NCBI GenBank assembly: GCA_902766825.1
Contig: CACXFB010000061.1
Coordinates: 1-64,000 of the forward strand
DNA length: 64,000 bases
Source: an uncultured Lachnospiraceae bacterium
Lineage (GTDB): Bacteria > Bacillota > Clostridia > Lachnospirales > Lachnospiraceae
Reading direction: 5' to 3'
Shown here: one piece after another, positions 54,393 through 64,000 of the stretch
How positions within the stretch are numbered: the first letter of the stretch is position 1
Layout: every line of letters starts with the position of its first letter
Translations under genes and position numbers: made by a program
The notes under the pieces: model-generated
What the model saw: the letters and a program-made list of their open reading frames with translations, nothing else
Told to the model about the DNA's origin: nothing
Database searches by the model: none

Positions 54393-56204
54393 TTAATCCG
54401 CATTAAGAGTTATATGCAGATTCTGTAGCTCTTTTTTTTGCTGACCGCATTTTTTTACTACATCAAAATCAGTTGAACTTCTTAAAGTATCTTCAATGCT
54501 TTGCATCTTAACTCTGTATACAATCTGATTGATTGCCCGTTCTTTAATCTCCTTTGTCAGTTCACTGTCGCTGTCCTGACCGAAATTACGAAGCAGTTCA
54601 CCCTTAAGGTCAGTGGTAAATATTCTTGCCACTTCCTCCTGCTCACCGCCTTCTTCAAACATTCCGGGAATTCTTACCGGCGTAGCCTTGCCTTCTTCTT
54701 CATACTGCTTATAAAGAATAGCTGCTGCCTTGTTATAAAGTTCATCCTTAAAGTCCTGCGGTTCAATTATCTTCTTAACCTTCTCAAACAACGTGACATC
54801 ATCCCCCAGCCACGTAAGAAGTATTCTTTGCGGAAGCTTCATAGCTGAATCTGAATCGTTGCCCTTCACTTTTTTGCTGTGCATTTTTTCTTTACCAGAA
54901 GAACCTTGTGAAATCTGCGTGGCCCCAAGGTGATTGACAAGACGTTTCATCTCTTTTCTGTCTATGCCATATCTGTCAGCAACGGCATCGCAGTATATAT
55001 TACGCTCAACTTCTTCCGAAAAAGTAATAAGTTTTCCAGCCACCTGCCTTATAAACTTCATCTTCTCTTCCGGATCCTTAAGGTCATATCTTGTTGATTC
55101 AACCTGTGTCTCAAAATAGAAACTTCCGATTGCTTCTTCAATTCTCTTTTCATATTCCTCAACACCACAGGCTTTAATAAGCTCATCCGGATCTTTATAA
55201 GGTTTCAGATTAATAACCTTGGCAGTTAATCCTGCATTTTTAAAAATCGGTATTGCGCGAAGCGCTGCCTTTACTCCCGCCTCGTCACTGTCAAATGATA
55301 TATAGACCGTATCAACGTATCTTTTAATCATACCTGCCTGAAGCGGTGTCAGCGCAGTTCCAAGTGGTGCAACCGCACTCGTAAAGCCTGCCTGATGCAA
55401 GGATATAACATCCATATATCCCTCGCAAACAATGAAATAATTCTTTCTTGAGGTCCTTGCATAATTGATTCCAAACAGATTCCTGCTCTTATCAAACAAA
55501 ATCGTCTCCGGGGAATTCAAGTATTTTGGCTTGGCATCCGACATAACCCTGCCACCAAAAGCAATAACTTTATTATTGGCATTTGTTATCGGAAACATTA
55601 CCCTGTTCCAGAATTTATCGTAGGTTCCTTTCTTTTCATCAAAAGTAAACAACCCCGCCTGTTTTAATATTTCATCGCTGTAATTCTTTGATTTTAAATA
55701 TTTGTAAAGTCCCTGACCACCCGCATCGGAATACCCCAGTCCGAATTTTTTGATAGTCTCTTCACTAAGTCCTCTTCCCGTCAGATAATCATATGCATTC
55801 TTAGCCTGTGGCTGGTGAAGCATATAATAATAATATCCCGCAGCAAGCTTTTGAACCTCAAATAACTGCTGCTTAACCGACGCCTTCATCTTTTCCTGTG
55901 GTGACATCTCTATAGCAGGCAACTCCATTCCCGCCCTCTCGGCAAGAAACTTAAGCGCCTCCACAAAACTGTAATTCTCATATTGTTCCACAAACATAAA
56001 TACGTCGCCGCTGGCACCGCATCCGAAACAATGATACATCTGTCTTGATGCACTCACGGAAAATGATGGTGACTTCTCACTGTGAAACGGACAAAGTCCC
56101 ATATAATTCGATCCGCTTCTTTTCAAACTGACATAAGAAGAAATCACATCCACTATGTCATTGCGACTTCTGACTTCTTCTTTTATGTCATTACTGTATA
56201 CCAT
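54393..56204 (-). CDS. dnaG: DNA primase
   Basis: 603 residues from ATG 56204 (GGAGG upstream). A CHC2 zinc finger near residue 40 (CPFH, then CFGCG), a TOPRIM-containing RNA polymerase core with VCEGYMDVI (~270) and SFDSDEAG, and a C-terminal helicase-binding domain. It makes primers for the replication fork. It starts 26 bp after the dgt stop. Confidence 0.95.
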   Translation of the reverse strand: MVYSNDIKEEVRSRNDIVDVISSYVSLKRSGSNYMGLCPFHSEKSPSFSVSASRQMYHCFGCGASGDVFMFVEQYENYSFVEALKFLAERAGMELPAIEMSPQEKMKASVKQQLFEVQKLAAGYYYYMLHQPQAKNAYDYLTGRGLSEETIKKFGLGYSDAGGQGLYKYLKSKNYSDEILKQAGLFTFDEKKGTYDKFWNRVMFPITNANNKVIAFGGRVMSDAKPKYLNSPETILFDKSRNLFGINYARTSRKNYFIVCEGYMDVISLHQAGFTSAVAPLGTALTPLQAGMIKRYVDTVYISFDSDEAGVKAALRAIPIFKNAGLTAKVINLKPYKDPDELIKACGVEEYEKRIEEAIGSFYFETQVESTRYDLKDPEEKMKFIRQVAGKLITFSEEVERNIYCDAVADRYGIDRKEMKRLVNHLGATQISQGSSGKEKMHSKKVKGNDSDSAMKLPQRILLTWLGDDVTLFEKVKKIIEPQDFKDELYNKAAAILYKQYEEEGKATPVRIPGMFEEGGEQEEVARIFTTDLKGELLRNFGQDSDSELTKEIKERAINQIVYRVKMQSIEDTLRSSTDFDVVKKCGQQKKELQNLHITLNAD

Positions 56205-56230
56205 ATTTCCCTCCAAATTTTCATTTTCTA

Positions 56231-57250
56231 TCAGTAGACACTCCACGAAACCGGAATTGTAAGTGACTTGTAGGTCTCAACCGCATAGTTGTCCGTCATT
56301 CCTGCAATATAGTCACACACAACTCTTTCCTTGTCCATTCCTTTTTCATTAATCAGATAAAGAAAATCTTCCGGAAGTCTGTCAATATTACTATTATAAT
56401 ATTCAAACAAATCTTCTACAAGTTTTTCTGCCTTTGACTCTTCAGATTTTGCAAGCGGATTAGTATACACATTGGTAAACATGAATTTTCTTATGTCAAA
56501 AAGAGCCTGCTGCACTTCCTTTGACATACAAATGTGGTCCTTATCCTGACTGTTGATTATTATATCATGTATTAAAGTATTAAGACGTTGCTTAACAGTA
56601 ACTCCAAGAATATCCCTAAGGTCCTTTGGAATCATATCCTCGGTAATGATATTTGCTCGTATCGCATCATCAATATCCGCATTTACGTACGCTATTTTGT
56701 CGGAAAATCTTACGATGCAGCCTTCAAGAGTCATAGGATTGCCGCTCGTCTTGTGATTAAGTATTCCATCCCTTACCTCGACCGTCAGGTTAAGACCTTT
56801 ACCGCTTTTTTCTAGCACTTCCACAACTCTGACGCTTTGTTCACAATGCCTGAATCCCTCTTTGTAAACTCTGTCAAGTGCTCTCTCACCCGCATGTCCA
56901 AAAGGTGTATGTCCAAGATCATGCCCAAGTGCAATTGCCTCAGTAAGGTCTTCATTAAGTCTTAGCGCTCTTGCAATCGTTCTGGCATTCTGTGCAACCT
57001 CCAGAGTATGTATAAGTCTCGTTCTGTAGTGATCGCCTTTTGGTGCCAAAAAAACCTGTGTCTTTAATTTCAGCCTTCTGAATGCTTTTGAGTGAATTAT
57101 CCTGTCCCTGTCTCTTTGATAACAAGGTCTTATATCGCACTGTTTTTCCTGTCTGTCCCTTCCCTTCGAACAATCAGAAAATGATGCATACGGACTTAGA
57201 ATTTCATGTTCTCTTATTTCCTGCTGCTGTCTGATATTTAGTGTTGCCAA
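56231..57250 (-). CDS. dgt: dGTP triphosphohydrolase-like HD protein
   Basis: 339 residues. It uses a TTG start at 57248-57250 with GGAGG 6 bases upstream. HD-domain metal ligands are in RLIHTLEV and LGHDLGHTPFGHAGE. It hydrolyses dGTP or other dNTPs; the exact substrate is unproved for this clade. First gene of the dgt-dnaG-rpoD-trmK-nif3 cluster. Confidence 0.88.
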   Translation of the reverse strand: MATLNIRQQQEIREHEILSPYASFSDCSKGRDRQEKQCDIRPCYQRDRDRIIHSKAFRRLKLKTQVFLAPKGDHYRTRLIHTLEVAQNARTIARALRLNEDLTEAIALGHDLGHTPFGHAGERALDRVYKEGFRHCEQSVRVVEVLEKSGKGLNLTVEVRDGILNHKTSGNPMTLEGCIVRFSDKIAYVNADIDDAIRANIITEDMIPKDLRDILGVTVKQRLNTLIHDIIINSQDKDHICMSKEVQQALFDIRKFMFTNVYTNPLAKSEESKAEKLVEDLFEYYNSNIDRLPEDFLYLINEKGMDKERVVCDYIAGMTDNYAVETYKSLTIPVSWSVY

Positions 57251-57398
57251 ACCGCACCTCCGTAATTCACATATAGTTATTAACCATTATACTACTAATC
57301 GCGATAAATTCCTTTATTTTTATAAAAAATTTTGATTACTGTATGGCTGTAATCTGATAAAATAAAAGCATGATATATTTACTCACCAGGAGGAAAAC

Positions 57399-60239
57399 AT
57401 GCATACATTAATGATAATTCTTTATTTTCTTGCAATTGTACTAAGCGTATATACCGTACGTCTTATTTGCGTGCGCCAGACAGAAAATGAATTCAAATAC
57501 TTTGTAATATCTTCAATGTTTGTAATACTGTACTGTTTTTTCAGTCTTGTCGACATCACGACACAAGATCTTCCGATGGATATATTCTGTCTTAATATGG
57601 AATATATCGCAGCACAGTTTATCGTGTTGTTTAACTTCATTTTCTTTACAAAATACTGCAGGATAACCACACCAAAATACATTTACTATGTCATATTTAT
57701 ATTCAAATGCATTCTCGGTGCCATTATCATTTTCCCGAAAAACACACAGCTTTTTATATATGACGTCAGATACACCTCCGACATGACTTACAGCACGCTC
57801 AAATGTAGCTACGGAACAATATGGTGGATATATAACAGTCTTCTTGCTGTAATAATTTTAATCACAAATATAGCAATCATTTATCGTGCCGTTAACACAA
57901 AAAAAGGATTCCGGGCAAAATATATAATGCTTTTTTGCGCGTCATTAATTCCTTTTGTTCTCGAGCTTATAACCGCACTTCATATCAGGGACGATTACAA
58001 CTTTTTACCTGTAGGATATCTTGTTTCAATGATAATAATTAACTTTACAATTCTTCGTTACAAAATTTCCGATGTAATAATTACTGCATGGGCTAACATC
58101 GTCAATACCCTTGACAGTCCGATAATAATTCTTGACCACAAGGCAAGACTTCTTGATGCTAACAGATCTGCCAGAGTAACATTTAAAGAAATAAAAAAAG
58201 TATATTCACACAGGAATGAAAAACCGCGTTCGAATGGTTTTATCAAGAGTCTTATCAATGAAGAAGATTCGTTTGAGTTCAGTTATAACGATCATTTCTA
58301 CGAAAAACACTGTACAACCATAAAAAATGATGAAAATGAGATTACAGGATATATTCTCATAATTACCGACACTACGCAAAAAAATAACTATATAGACGAG
58401 ATAAAAAAAGCCAAGGATAAAGCTCTTGAGGCAAGTCAGGCAAAATCACGTTTCCTTGCCAACTCTAGTCACGAACTGAGAACACCTATGAATGCAATTA
58501 TAGGCTTCAGTGAACTTATACTTACTACCAATAAAGATGATAAAATCAACACCTATGCTCACAACATCAACAATGCTGCAAAAGCACTTCTTGATATCAT
58601 CAACGACATTCTTGATTCCTCTAAACTTGAAGCGGAAAAGATGGAAATAGTGTGCAGCGACTACAACCCTTATGAATTATTTGATGATGCCACGAAACTT
58701 GTAACATTACAGGCAAAGCAAAAAGGTCTGTCTTTGAATTACAATATTTCAGATAACATTCCTAAAGTTCTTTACGGCGACAGACAACGTATCAAGCAGG
58801 TCATGACAAATCTTTTGTCCAATGCCGTAAAATACACCAAAGAAGGTTTTGTAACGCTTAGCTGTAGTTTTGACAAAACAGGTAAGACTCCATGCCTTAT
58901 TATAAGCGTAGAAGATTCCGGTGTCGGGATAAAGGAATCCGAGATTCCACACCTTTTTGAAGCTTTTCGTCAGTCAAACAAAGTTAATAACACTGCAATT
59001 GAAGGAACCGGCCTTGGTCTGTCCATTTCGTATCAGCTTGTCAGCCTTATGGGTGGTGAAATGTATGTTAAAAGCACTTACCATAAAGGCTCAACGTTCA
59101 CCGCTGTTATTCCACAAAAGATTCCGGATTCAAAGCCTTTCTTAGCACCTGATGCCAACATTCTTATCGTTGACGACAGTCATGTTAATCTTATGCTATT
59201 ATCTGAAATCTTAAAAGAACATGGCATCACACCGGACACTGCATTTGACGGACTTTCCGCTCTTACCATGATTGCTATGAAAGAATACGATCTTGTATAC
59301 CTTGACCATATGATGCCGGGGATAGACGGTGAAGAAACACTCAAACGTCTAAGACAGACAAAGCGTACCGGAACAACCTATTATCAGGATCTTCCGGTAA
59401 TAATGCTCACCGCAAATATGGGCGTAGGCGTAAAGGCAAAATTCATTGAAGAAGGTGCCAACGACTATATTCCGAAACCATTTGATATATATACAATCAA
59501 TGACTCCCTTATCAAATGGCTTGATGAGAGCAAAATCATATATCAGGAAACAGATGTCAGCACGTCTTTAGCTCAAAGTGAGCCGCTTCCTATTGATGCC
59601 GATGAACTTAATCTTTCAATCATTAACTTTGAGGATGGTCTGACGCGAAGTGGCAACAGTCACTTTACTTACCTGTCGCTTATCAAATCATTTGTAAGCG
59701 AAGCACAAAAAGACTTTGCAATTGTCGATGAATATACTAATGCACTCGAAAACAACATTCCGGTATCAACAGAAAATATCAACAGAGTGTTCCACACATT
59801 AAAGAACTCTGCATACGCTATCGGAGCAAATGATTTGTGGCATCTTGCAACAGAGCTTAACGAACGACTTAACAGCAGTCTGCCTCTTTCCATTTCTGTA
59901 ATCGACAATGTAACACAGCTTTACAGAAAGACATGCGAAGAATGTAACATCGTTGCAAAACATATCGAGAAAAACACTAATAACAATACCAAGACTTCTT
60001 CGGCTACAGCTACCGATCTTGATATAACACTGTATCTTAACAACGTTATTGCAGCAAGTAAAAAAATGGATTCTCCTGCCATAACACAGTATCTGCAAAT
60101 ACTTGAAAGCAGTGTTCCTGAAGACAAAAAAGAAGTCATCAGCCAAATGATTAATCTGGCTGACGACTTCGATTATGACAATCTTATCGCTGAGTGCAAG
60201 CGCATTGTAAATGAGCTCCACTCATATATCATCACATAA
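57399..60239 (+). CDS. Hybrid histidine kinase (7TM, PAS, HisKA, HATPase, REC, Hpt)
   Basis: 946 residues. Six to seven N-terminal spans (~1-220) of the 7TM histidine kinase type, a PAS-like segment (~230-340), HisKA with SSHELRTPMNAI (His ~357), HATPase_c with EGTGLGLSIS (~540), a receiver domain with VYLDHMMPG (Asp ~634), and an Hpt domain with NRVFHTLKNSAYAIG (His ~798). The phosphorelay therefore runs His-Asp-His within one protein. A separate output regulator is not in the window. AGGAGG precedes the ATG. It converges with glmS. Confidence 0.9.
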   Translation: MHTLMIILYFLAIVLSVYTVRLICVRQTENEFKYFVISSMFVILYCFFSLVDITTQDLPMDIFCLNMEYIAAQFIVLFNFIFFTKYCRITTPKYIYYVIFIFKCILGAIIIFPKNTQLFIYDVRYTSDMTYSTLKCSYGTIWWIYNSLLAVIILITNIAIIYRAVNTKKGFRAKYIMLFCASLIPFVLELITALHIRDDYNFLPVGYLVSMIIINFTILRYKISDVIITAWANIVNTLDSPIIILDHKARLLDANRSARVTFKEIKKVYSHRNEKPRSNGFIKSLINEEDSFEFSYNDHFYEKHCTTIKNDENEITGYILIITDTTQKNNYIDEIKKAKDKALEASQAKSRFLANSSHELRTPMNAIIGFSELILTTNKDDKINTYAHNINNAAKALLDIINDILDSSKLEAEKMEIVCSDYNPYELFDDATKLVTLQAKQKGLSLNYNISDNIPKVLYGDRQRIKQVMTNLLSNAVKYTKEGFVTLSCSFDKTGKTPCLIISVEDSGVGIKESEIPHLFEAFRQSNKVNNTAIEGTGLGLSISYQLVSLMGGEMYVKSTYHKGSTFTAVIPQKIPDSKPFLAPDANILIVDDSHVNLMLLSEILKEHGITPDTAFDGLSALTMIAMKEYDLVYLDHMMPGIDGEETLKRLRQTKRTGTTYYQDLPVIMLTANMGVGVKAKFIEEGANDYIPKPFDIYTINDSLIKWLDESKIIYQETDVSTSLAQSEPLPIDADELNLSIINFEDGLTRSGNSHFTYLSLIKSFVSEAQKDFAIVDEYTNALENNIPVSTENINRVFHTLKNSAYAIGANDLWHLATELNERLNSSLPLSISVIDNVTQLYRKTCEECNIVAKHIEKNTNNNTKTSSATATDLDITLYLNNVIAASKKMDSPAITQYLQILESSVPEDKKEVISQMINLADDFDYDNLIAECKRIVNELHSYIIT

Positions 60240-60250
60240 AATGTATTAAA

Positions 60251-62071
60251 TTATTCTACTGTAACCGATTTTGCAAGATTACGCGGCTGGTCTACATTGA
60301 GTCCTCTATGAACGGCCGTGTAATATGCAATGTACTGAAGAATTACGGCTGTTCCAAACGGAGCAAATCTGTCATCCATCTTAGGAAGGATTATCTGATG
60401 ATCACAAAGCTGTGGTTTTACCGTTACTCCTGCATTGGTAATAAGAATAACACCTGCGCCACGGCTTCTTACTTCCTCAACATTTGAAATCATTTTCTCA
60501 TAAACTGCCTGCTGTGTTGCTATTGCAATAACAGGTACATTGTCTGTTATAAGAGAAATTGTTCCGTGCTTTAACTCTCCTGCTGCATACGCCTCAGAAT
60601 GGATGTAGCTTATCTCCTTAAGCTTTATTGAACCTTCGCATGATAATGCATGATCAAGTCCTCTTCCAATGAAGAACAGGTTGGTTGCCTTATCAAGCAT
60701 ATGGCTTATTGTCTCAATCTGAGAATCATATTTTATAACATTTTCAACACATGTAATTGTCTTTTTAAGCTCATTTACAAGATCTTTAATCTCATCTGCG
60801 CCGGCCTTACCCTTAGCCATTGCACAGCGGAATGCTATCATGTAGATTACTGCAAGCTGAACTGTGTATGCTTTTGTTGATGCAACCGCAATCTCCGGAC
60901 CTGCATGTGTATATAATACATAATCGCTTTCTCTTGCAATCGATGAACCTTTTACATTGACAATCGAAAGAGTTGTTGCTCCTTTTTCTTTAGCAAGTCT
61001 AACTGCTGCAAGTGTATCGGCAGTCTCGCCAGACTGTGAAATTGAGATAACAAGTGTATCCTCGGATAATATAGGATCTGCATATCTAAACTCTGATGCA
61101 ATCTCAACAGATACAGGCACACGAAGTAACTTCTCAAACATGTTCTTTCCTACGAGTCCTGCATGCATCGCAGTTCCACAGCCTACGATAACTATTCTGT
61201 TGCATTTCTTAAATATATCATCAGGAACGCCGTCCTCGCCAAAATCAACAATACCATCTTTGATTCGTGGCATTATTGTATTTCGAAGTGCCTCAGGCTG
61301 CTCATGAATCTCCTTCAACATGAAGTAATCATATCCGCCTTTTCTGGCAGCAGCTATATCCCAGTTAACATGTAACATCTCAGGTTCAACTACATTGCCG
61401 TCAAGATCGTCAACAACAATACCGTCGTTAGTAAGTGTAGCTATCTTATGTTCTGGAAGTACAAAATAATCTTTTGAATACTTAATAAGTGCCACCATAT
61501 CAGATGCGATAACCGATCCTTCATCCGTATGTGTTGCAACAAGTGGGCTTCCGTTTCTTATAGCATAAATAACTCCCGGAACATCCTCAAACATTACACA
61601 GAAAGCATAAGCTCCGCGAAGCTTTCCTACAGCTTTCTTGATAGCTTCCTTAGGGTCTCCCTCATAAAATGAGTTGATTACCATTGCCGCAATCTCTGAA
61701 TCTGTCTGTGAAACCGGCTTAATTCCTTCTAATGCAAATTCCGCTGCAAGATCCTGATAATTCTCAATAATACCATTGTGAATAAGTGTAACCTTTCCTG
61801 CTGTATGAGGATGTGAGTTGATGTCTGAAACACCACCGTGAGTAGCCCATCTTGTATGACCTATGCCACACTTTGTTACATCGCTTGAAGTCTCTTCAAC
61901 TTTCTTCTTTAAATCCTCAACCTTACCTTTTGTCTTGATTGTCTTAATCTTACCGTCAGCAAGAAATGCTATTCCCGCACTGTCATAACCTCTGTACTCA
62001 AGAGTCTTAAGGCCTTCCACCAAAACCTCTTTTGCATCAAGGTCACCTGTAAAACCAATTATTCCGCACAT
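60251..62071 (-). CDS. glmS: Glutamine-fructose-6-phosphate aminotransferase
   Basis: 606 residues from ATG 62071 (GGAGG upstream; the frame to 62128 lies in the leader). The N-terminal glutaminase starts MCGIIGF with Cys2 as nucleophile, and two SIS domains follow (~285-600). It makes glucosamine-6-phosphate for cell wall synthesis. The 5' leader is a glmS ribozyme. Confidence 0.96.
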   Translation of the reverse strand: MCGIIGFTGDLDAKEVLVEGLKTLEYRGYDSAGIAFLADGKIKTIKTKGKVEDLKKKVEETSSDVTKCGIGHTRWATHGGVSDINSHPHTAGKVTLIHNGIIENYQDLAAEFALEGIKPVSQTDSEIAAMVINSFYEGDPKEAIKKAVGKLRGAYAFCVMFEDVPGVIYAIRNGSPLVATHTDEGSVIASDMVALIKYSKDYFVLPEHKIATLTNDGIVVDDLDGNVVEPEMLHVNWDIAAARKGGYDYFMLKEIHEQPEALRNTIMPRIKDGIVDFGEDGVPDDIFKKCNRIVIVGCGTAMHAGLVGKNMFEKLLRVPVSVEIASEFRYADPILSEDTLVISISQSGETADTLAAVRLAKEKGATTLSIVNVKGSSIARESDYVLYTHAGPEIAVASTKAYTVQLAVIYMIAFRCAMAKGKAGADEIKDLVNELKKTITCVENVIKYDSQIETISHMLDKATNLFFIGRGLDHALSCEGSIKLKEISYIHSEAYAAGELKHGTISLITDNVPVIAIATQQAVYEKMISNVEEVRSRGAGVILITNAGVTVKPQLCDHQIILPKMDDRFAPFGTAVILQYIAYYTAVHRGLNVDQPRNLAKSVTVE

Positions 62072-62137
62072 ATTATCCTCCTTCTCCCTAACACCCTGTG
62101 CGTACAAAAAAGGGCATAGGGGTACCATTAATTTAGG

Positions 62138-62283
62138 ATTCCATCAGTTTTTGTGCCCCGGTTACCCGGTATTTTGTCTGAAGGATAACATGCTCCCATA
62201 ATCACGCAAAGGCATCCGCCGAATTTTCGATAACCTTCGTCCTCGTCAACCCTGTACACCGCTCTGTAACAAGGTCTGGCGCT
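62138..62283 (-). promoter_or_regulatory. glmS ribozyme-riboswitch in the glmS leader
   Basis: Read on the minus strand, the leader carries the conserved cleavage site A-GCGCC (cleavage between 62283 and 62282) followed by GTTGACGAGG, GGTTATCG, TCGGCGG and TGCC in the order of the known B. subtilis ribozyme, and a CCGG-GTAA-CCGG stem further on. Glucosamine-6-phosphate should trigger self-cleavage and lower glmS expression. The match is strong; edges are approximate. Confidence 0.92.
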
Positions 62284-62317
62284 AATTTTATCATATGCTT
62301 GCAGTTTGCGTAATATA

Positions 62318-62361
62318 CAAAAAGGCCTGGCATATGAAGACATTTCTGTCATACCAAACCT
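62318..62361 (-). terminator. Terminator after queH
   Basis: A 12-bp stem with G-U wobbles (arms at 62323-62334 and 62350-62361) plus a short inner stem, followed on the minus strand by five T. It separates queH from the glmS leader. Confidence 0.75.
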
Positions 62362-62367
62362 ATTTTA

Positions 62368-63093
62368 TCATTTTCTACAACTATAGTCAATTGTATTTAC
62401 CGCTTCCCTTTTTAGCTCACTCTCAACTTTTGAGTATATGCAACCGCAAAAATCCTGCCTGTACAGTCCGTATTGTGCGGACAGTTCAATGGATCGTCTG
62501 TAACCGTTCTTCTTTTTAAAATCCGAAAACAGATAAGGTACTCCCATCTCACCACTTAGACGGCCGCCAATCTCATTAAGCCAGTTTGCACGTTTATAAG
62601 GGCTTATTGACAGTGTAGTTGAAAAATAATCATATCCTCCTTCTTTGGCAACCTGTGCCGTCGACTGTAAGCGCTGCTCATAACATTTGTAGCATCTTGC
62701 ACCGCCTTCTTTTTCTTTCTCAAGGCCCCTTGCAATCTCAAAGAAATCCTGTGGTCTGTATTCACCAAATATCACCGACACTTCTTTACAGGTACGTCCT
62801 TCAAAATATCTTGAAGCCTTACCACAGTATTGCCCGTTAAACTCATTTACAAACCGCTTAATCTCATCGGCTCTTTTTTCATACTCTTCTTTGTCTGTAA
62901 TATTAGGGTTAAAAAAATAAATTACGATATTATATATCCCCGAAAGATACTCAATACAATAGCTGCTACATGGTGCACAGCACGCATGCAGCAGCAATCT
63001 CTTGTCGCTATTTAATTGTAAATCCTCTTTTATGGTCTTATCAAGAATAACCTGATAATTGACCTTACCAACCTGTTGTTCTTTACTGTTCAT
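62368..63093 (-). CDS. queH: Epoxyqueuosine reductase QueH
   Basis: 241 residues. The N-terminal LLLHACCAPCSSYCIEYL holds the paired cysteines, and the later CYKCYEQRL and DFCGCIYS give further cysteines, as in QueH (DUF208), which binds an iron-sulfur cluster and completes queuosine in tRNA. The ATG overlaps the GGDEF gene stop by 1 bp (TAATG), so they are coupled. Confidence 0.9.
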   Translation of the reverse strand: MNSKEQQVGKVNYQVILDKTIKEDLQLNSDKRLLLHACCAPCSSYCIEYLSGIYNIVIYFFNPNITDKEEYEKRADEIKRFVNEFNGQYCGKASRYFEGRTCKEVSVIFGEYRPQDFFEIARGLEKEKEGGARCYKCYEQRLQSTAQVAKEGGYDYFSTTLSISPYKRANWLNEIGGRLSGEMGVPYLFSDFKKKNGYRRSIELSAQYGLYRQDFCGCIYSKVESELKREAVNTIDYSCRK

Positions 63094-64000
63094 TAATGTT
63101 TTTCACGCTCATCTTCCCACGTCTTTTTATTATCTGACATGTTTTCAATCTCACTGCAGTCGTACTTAACAGTAAGCGATTTGGCCGCCATCTGTTCACG
63201 ATATACTCCTACTATACGTTCTGCAACATGAACGGCCTGATCATGACCTGCTCCTATAAGCAGAACTATGTACTGGCAGCTGCTGAAAGTTGTTGCAACA
63301 TCGCCTTTACGAAGATAAGTCGAAATAATGTCATGCATTTTTCCCATTGATTCTCCAAGTATATCCGTAGCAGGCGCATTACCATCATGCCCCATAACAG
63401 TAAAAAGAAGAATCTGATACTCCTCATTTGTTCTTTCCCCAACTCTCTCAAGAAAATGATAAATTTTCTTGAAGCCCTCATATTCTACCAGATATGCGCC
63501 GTTATCTTCACAGTGATCCCCGATTATCTGCTTAATAGCTTCAAGATCCGCCTGTATTGCAGCTTCCTTGCCATCATTTCTTTGATACTGGTCACTGTAA
63601 AAGTGATATCCCATCTTGCCGTTTTGTTTAACATAATATAACGCCTTATCAGCTGTATTGTATAATTCCATGAATGTCTTGCCATCATCAGGATATACCG
63701 ATATTCCGATGGATGAAGATACCAATGACATATCCGTAAATCTGAACTTATAATCTTTTATGTCTGAAATGATTCTCTTAGCAACCGCTGCCGCTTCTTC
63801 GCGGCTATTACACTCACCAAGTATTACAACAAATTCATCTCCGCCTATTCGTCCAATTATTCCTTTACCGTCTACATTCATTACTATTATGTCGGCAAAT
63901 TTTTTAAGGACTTCATCACCGGCTATATGACCATACATATCATTTACACCCTTAAAATTATCGAGATCGAGCATAAACATATATCCTGATTTCATTCTAC
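63093..64000 (-). CDS. Diguanylate cyclase-like protein, N terminus outside window
   Basis: The frame stays open past the window edge. The visible ~302 residues start within a GGDEF domain (FMLDLDNFKGVNDMYGH, then intact RIGGDEFVVIL) and continue with a ~140-residue C-terminal region that looks like a second, degenerate GGDEF-fold (KGDVATTFSSCQYIVLL). The RxxD inhibitory site is absent. It precedes queH and is unrelated in function to it. Confidence 0.8.
   Translation of the reverse strand, partial: RMKSGYMFMLDLDNFKGVNDMYGHIAGDEVLKKFADIIVMNVDGKGIIGRIGGDEFVVILGECNSREEAAAVAKRIISDIKDYKFRFTDMSLVSSSIGISVYPDDGKTFMELYNTADKALYYVKQNGKMGYHFYSDQYQRNDGKEAAIQADLEAIKQIIGDHCEDNGAYLVEYEGFKKIYHFLERVGERTNEEYQILLFTVMGHDGNAPATDILGESMGKMHDIISTYLRKGDVATTFSSCQYIVLLIGAGHDQAVHVAERIVGVYREQMAAKSLTVKYDCSEIENMSDNKKTWEDEREKH

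Noticed and set aside
62128..62352. Minus-strand frame upstream of glmS
   Set aside because: It lies across the glmS ribozyme and the queH terminator, which account for the conservation.

Overview
The window looks like chromosomal DNA of a low-GC Clostridia bacterium, most likely a Lachnospiraceae member. This is inferred from gene content and style: AT-rich intergenic DNA, sigma-A promoters with 16-18 bp spacers, purine-rich ribosome binding sites, a FabK-type fatty acid operon, a glmS ribozyme, GntR-clpC in place of ctsR-mcsAB-clpC, the dgt-dnaG-rpoD-trmK-nif3 string and many diguanylate cyclases. Species cannot be fixed from sequence alone. No prophage, IS transposase, rRNA or CRISPR array was seen. 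Most genes lie on the minus strand; plus-strand exceptions are the partial gene at the left edge, a SulP permease, a MerR regulator, dCMP deaminase, tRNA-Trp, rnpB and a hybrid histidine kinase.

Layout. 1-546: 3' part of an unrecognised gene. 820-2478: SulP anion transporter. 2518-6126: ABC exporter-like operon (two FtsX-type permeases, ATPase, membrane-anchored protein, lipoprotein). 6127-6645: intergenic stretch with a candidate small RNA and a 28-bp perfect hairpin belonging to a dispersed repeat family (three copies). 6646-16321: a near-complete type II fatty acid synthesis operon, acpP-fabK-fabD-fabG-fabF-accB-fabZ-accC-accD-accA plus an acyl-CoA/AMP ligase, with a divergent MerR regulator and a MerR-type 19-bp-spacer promoter. 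17322-23484: PilT-like ATPase, HAD phosphatase, two paralogous membrane diguanylate cyclases and a membrane protein. 23655-25715: dCMP deaminase and guaB. 25818-28477: four-gene operon of poorly known proteins, one of the 37-kDa nucleoid-associated family. 28698-31727: tRNA-Trp, birA, radA and a small conserved protein. 31850-34742: clpC and a GntR regulator. 34913-38973: two secreted or surface proteins. 39100-43573: acetyltransferases, a methyltransferase, an ATPase/TOPRIM gene pair resembling anti-phage modules, and a decayed permease. 43636-47171: purE-purM-purN-purD. 47264-49360: M29-like aminopeptidase. 49434-49775: RNase P RNA. 49789-57250: nucleoside kinase-like protein and the nif3-trmK-rpoD-dnaG-dgt replication/transcription cluster. 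57399-60239: hybrid histidine kinase. 60251-62283: glmS under its self-cleaving ribozyme. 62368-64000: queH and a partial diguanylate cyclase.

How the genes fit together. The fab operon supplies every step from acetyl-CoA carboxylation through chain elongation except FabH, and the MerR protein beside it is its likely regulator. The purine genes and guaB, the replication/transcription cluster and glmS are housekeeping. The accessory material sits in the ABC exporter operon, the dispersed repeats, the signalling genes and the 39-43.6 kb stretch, where the ATPase/TOPRIM pair is the best candidate for an under-described system. It has its own sigma-A-like promoter just downstream of a neighbouring gene's terminator.
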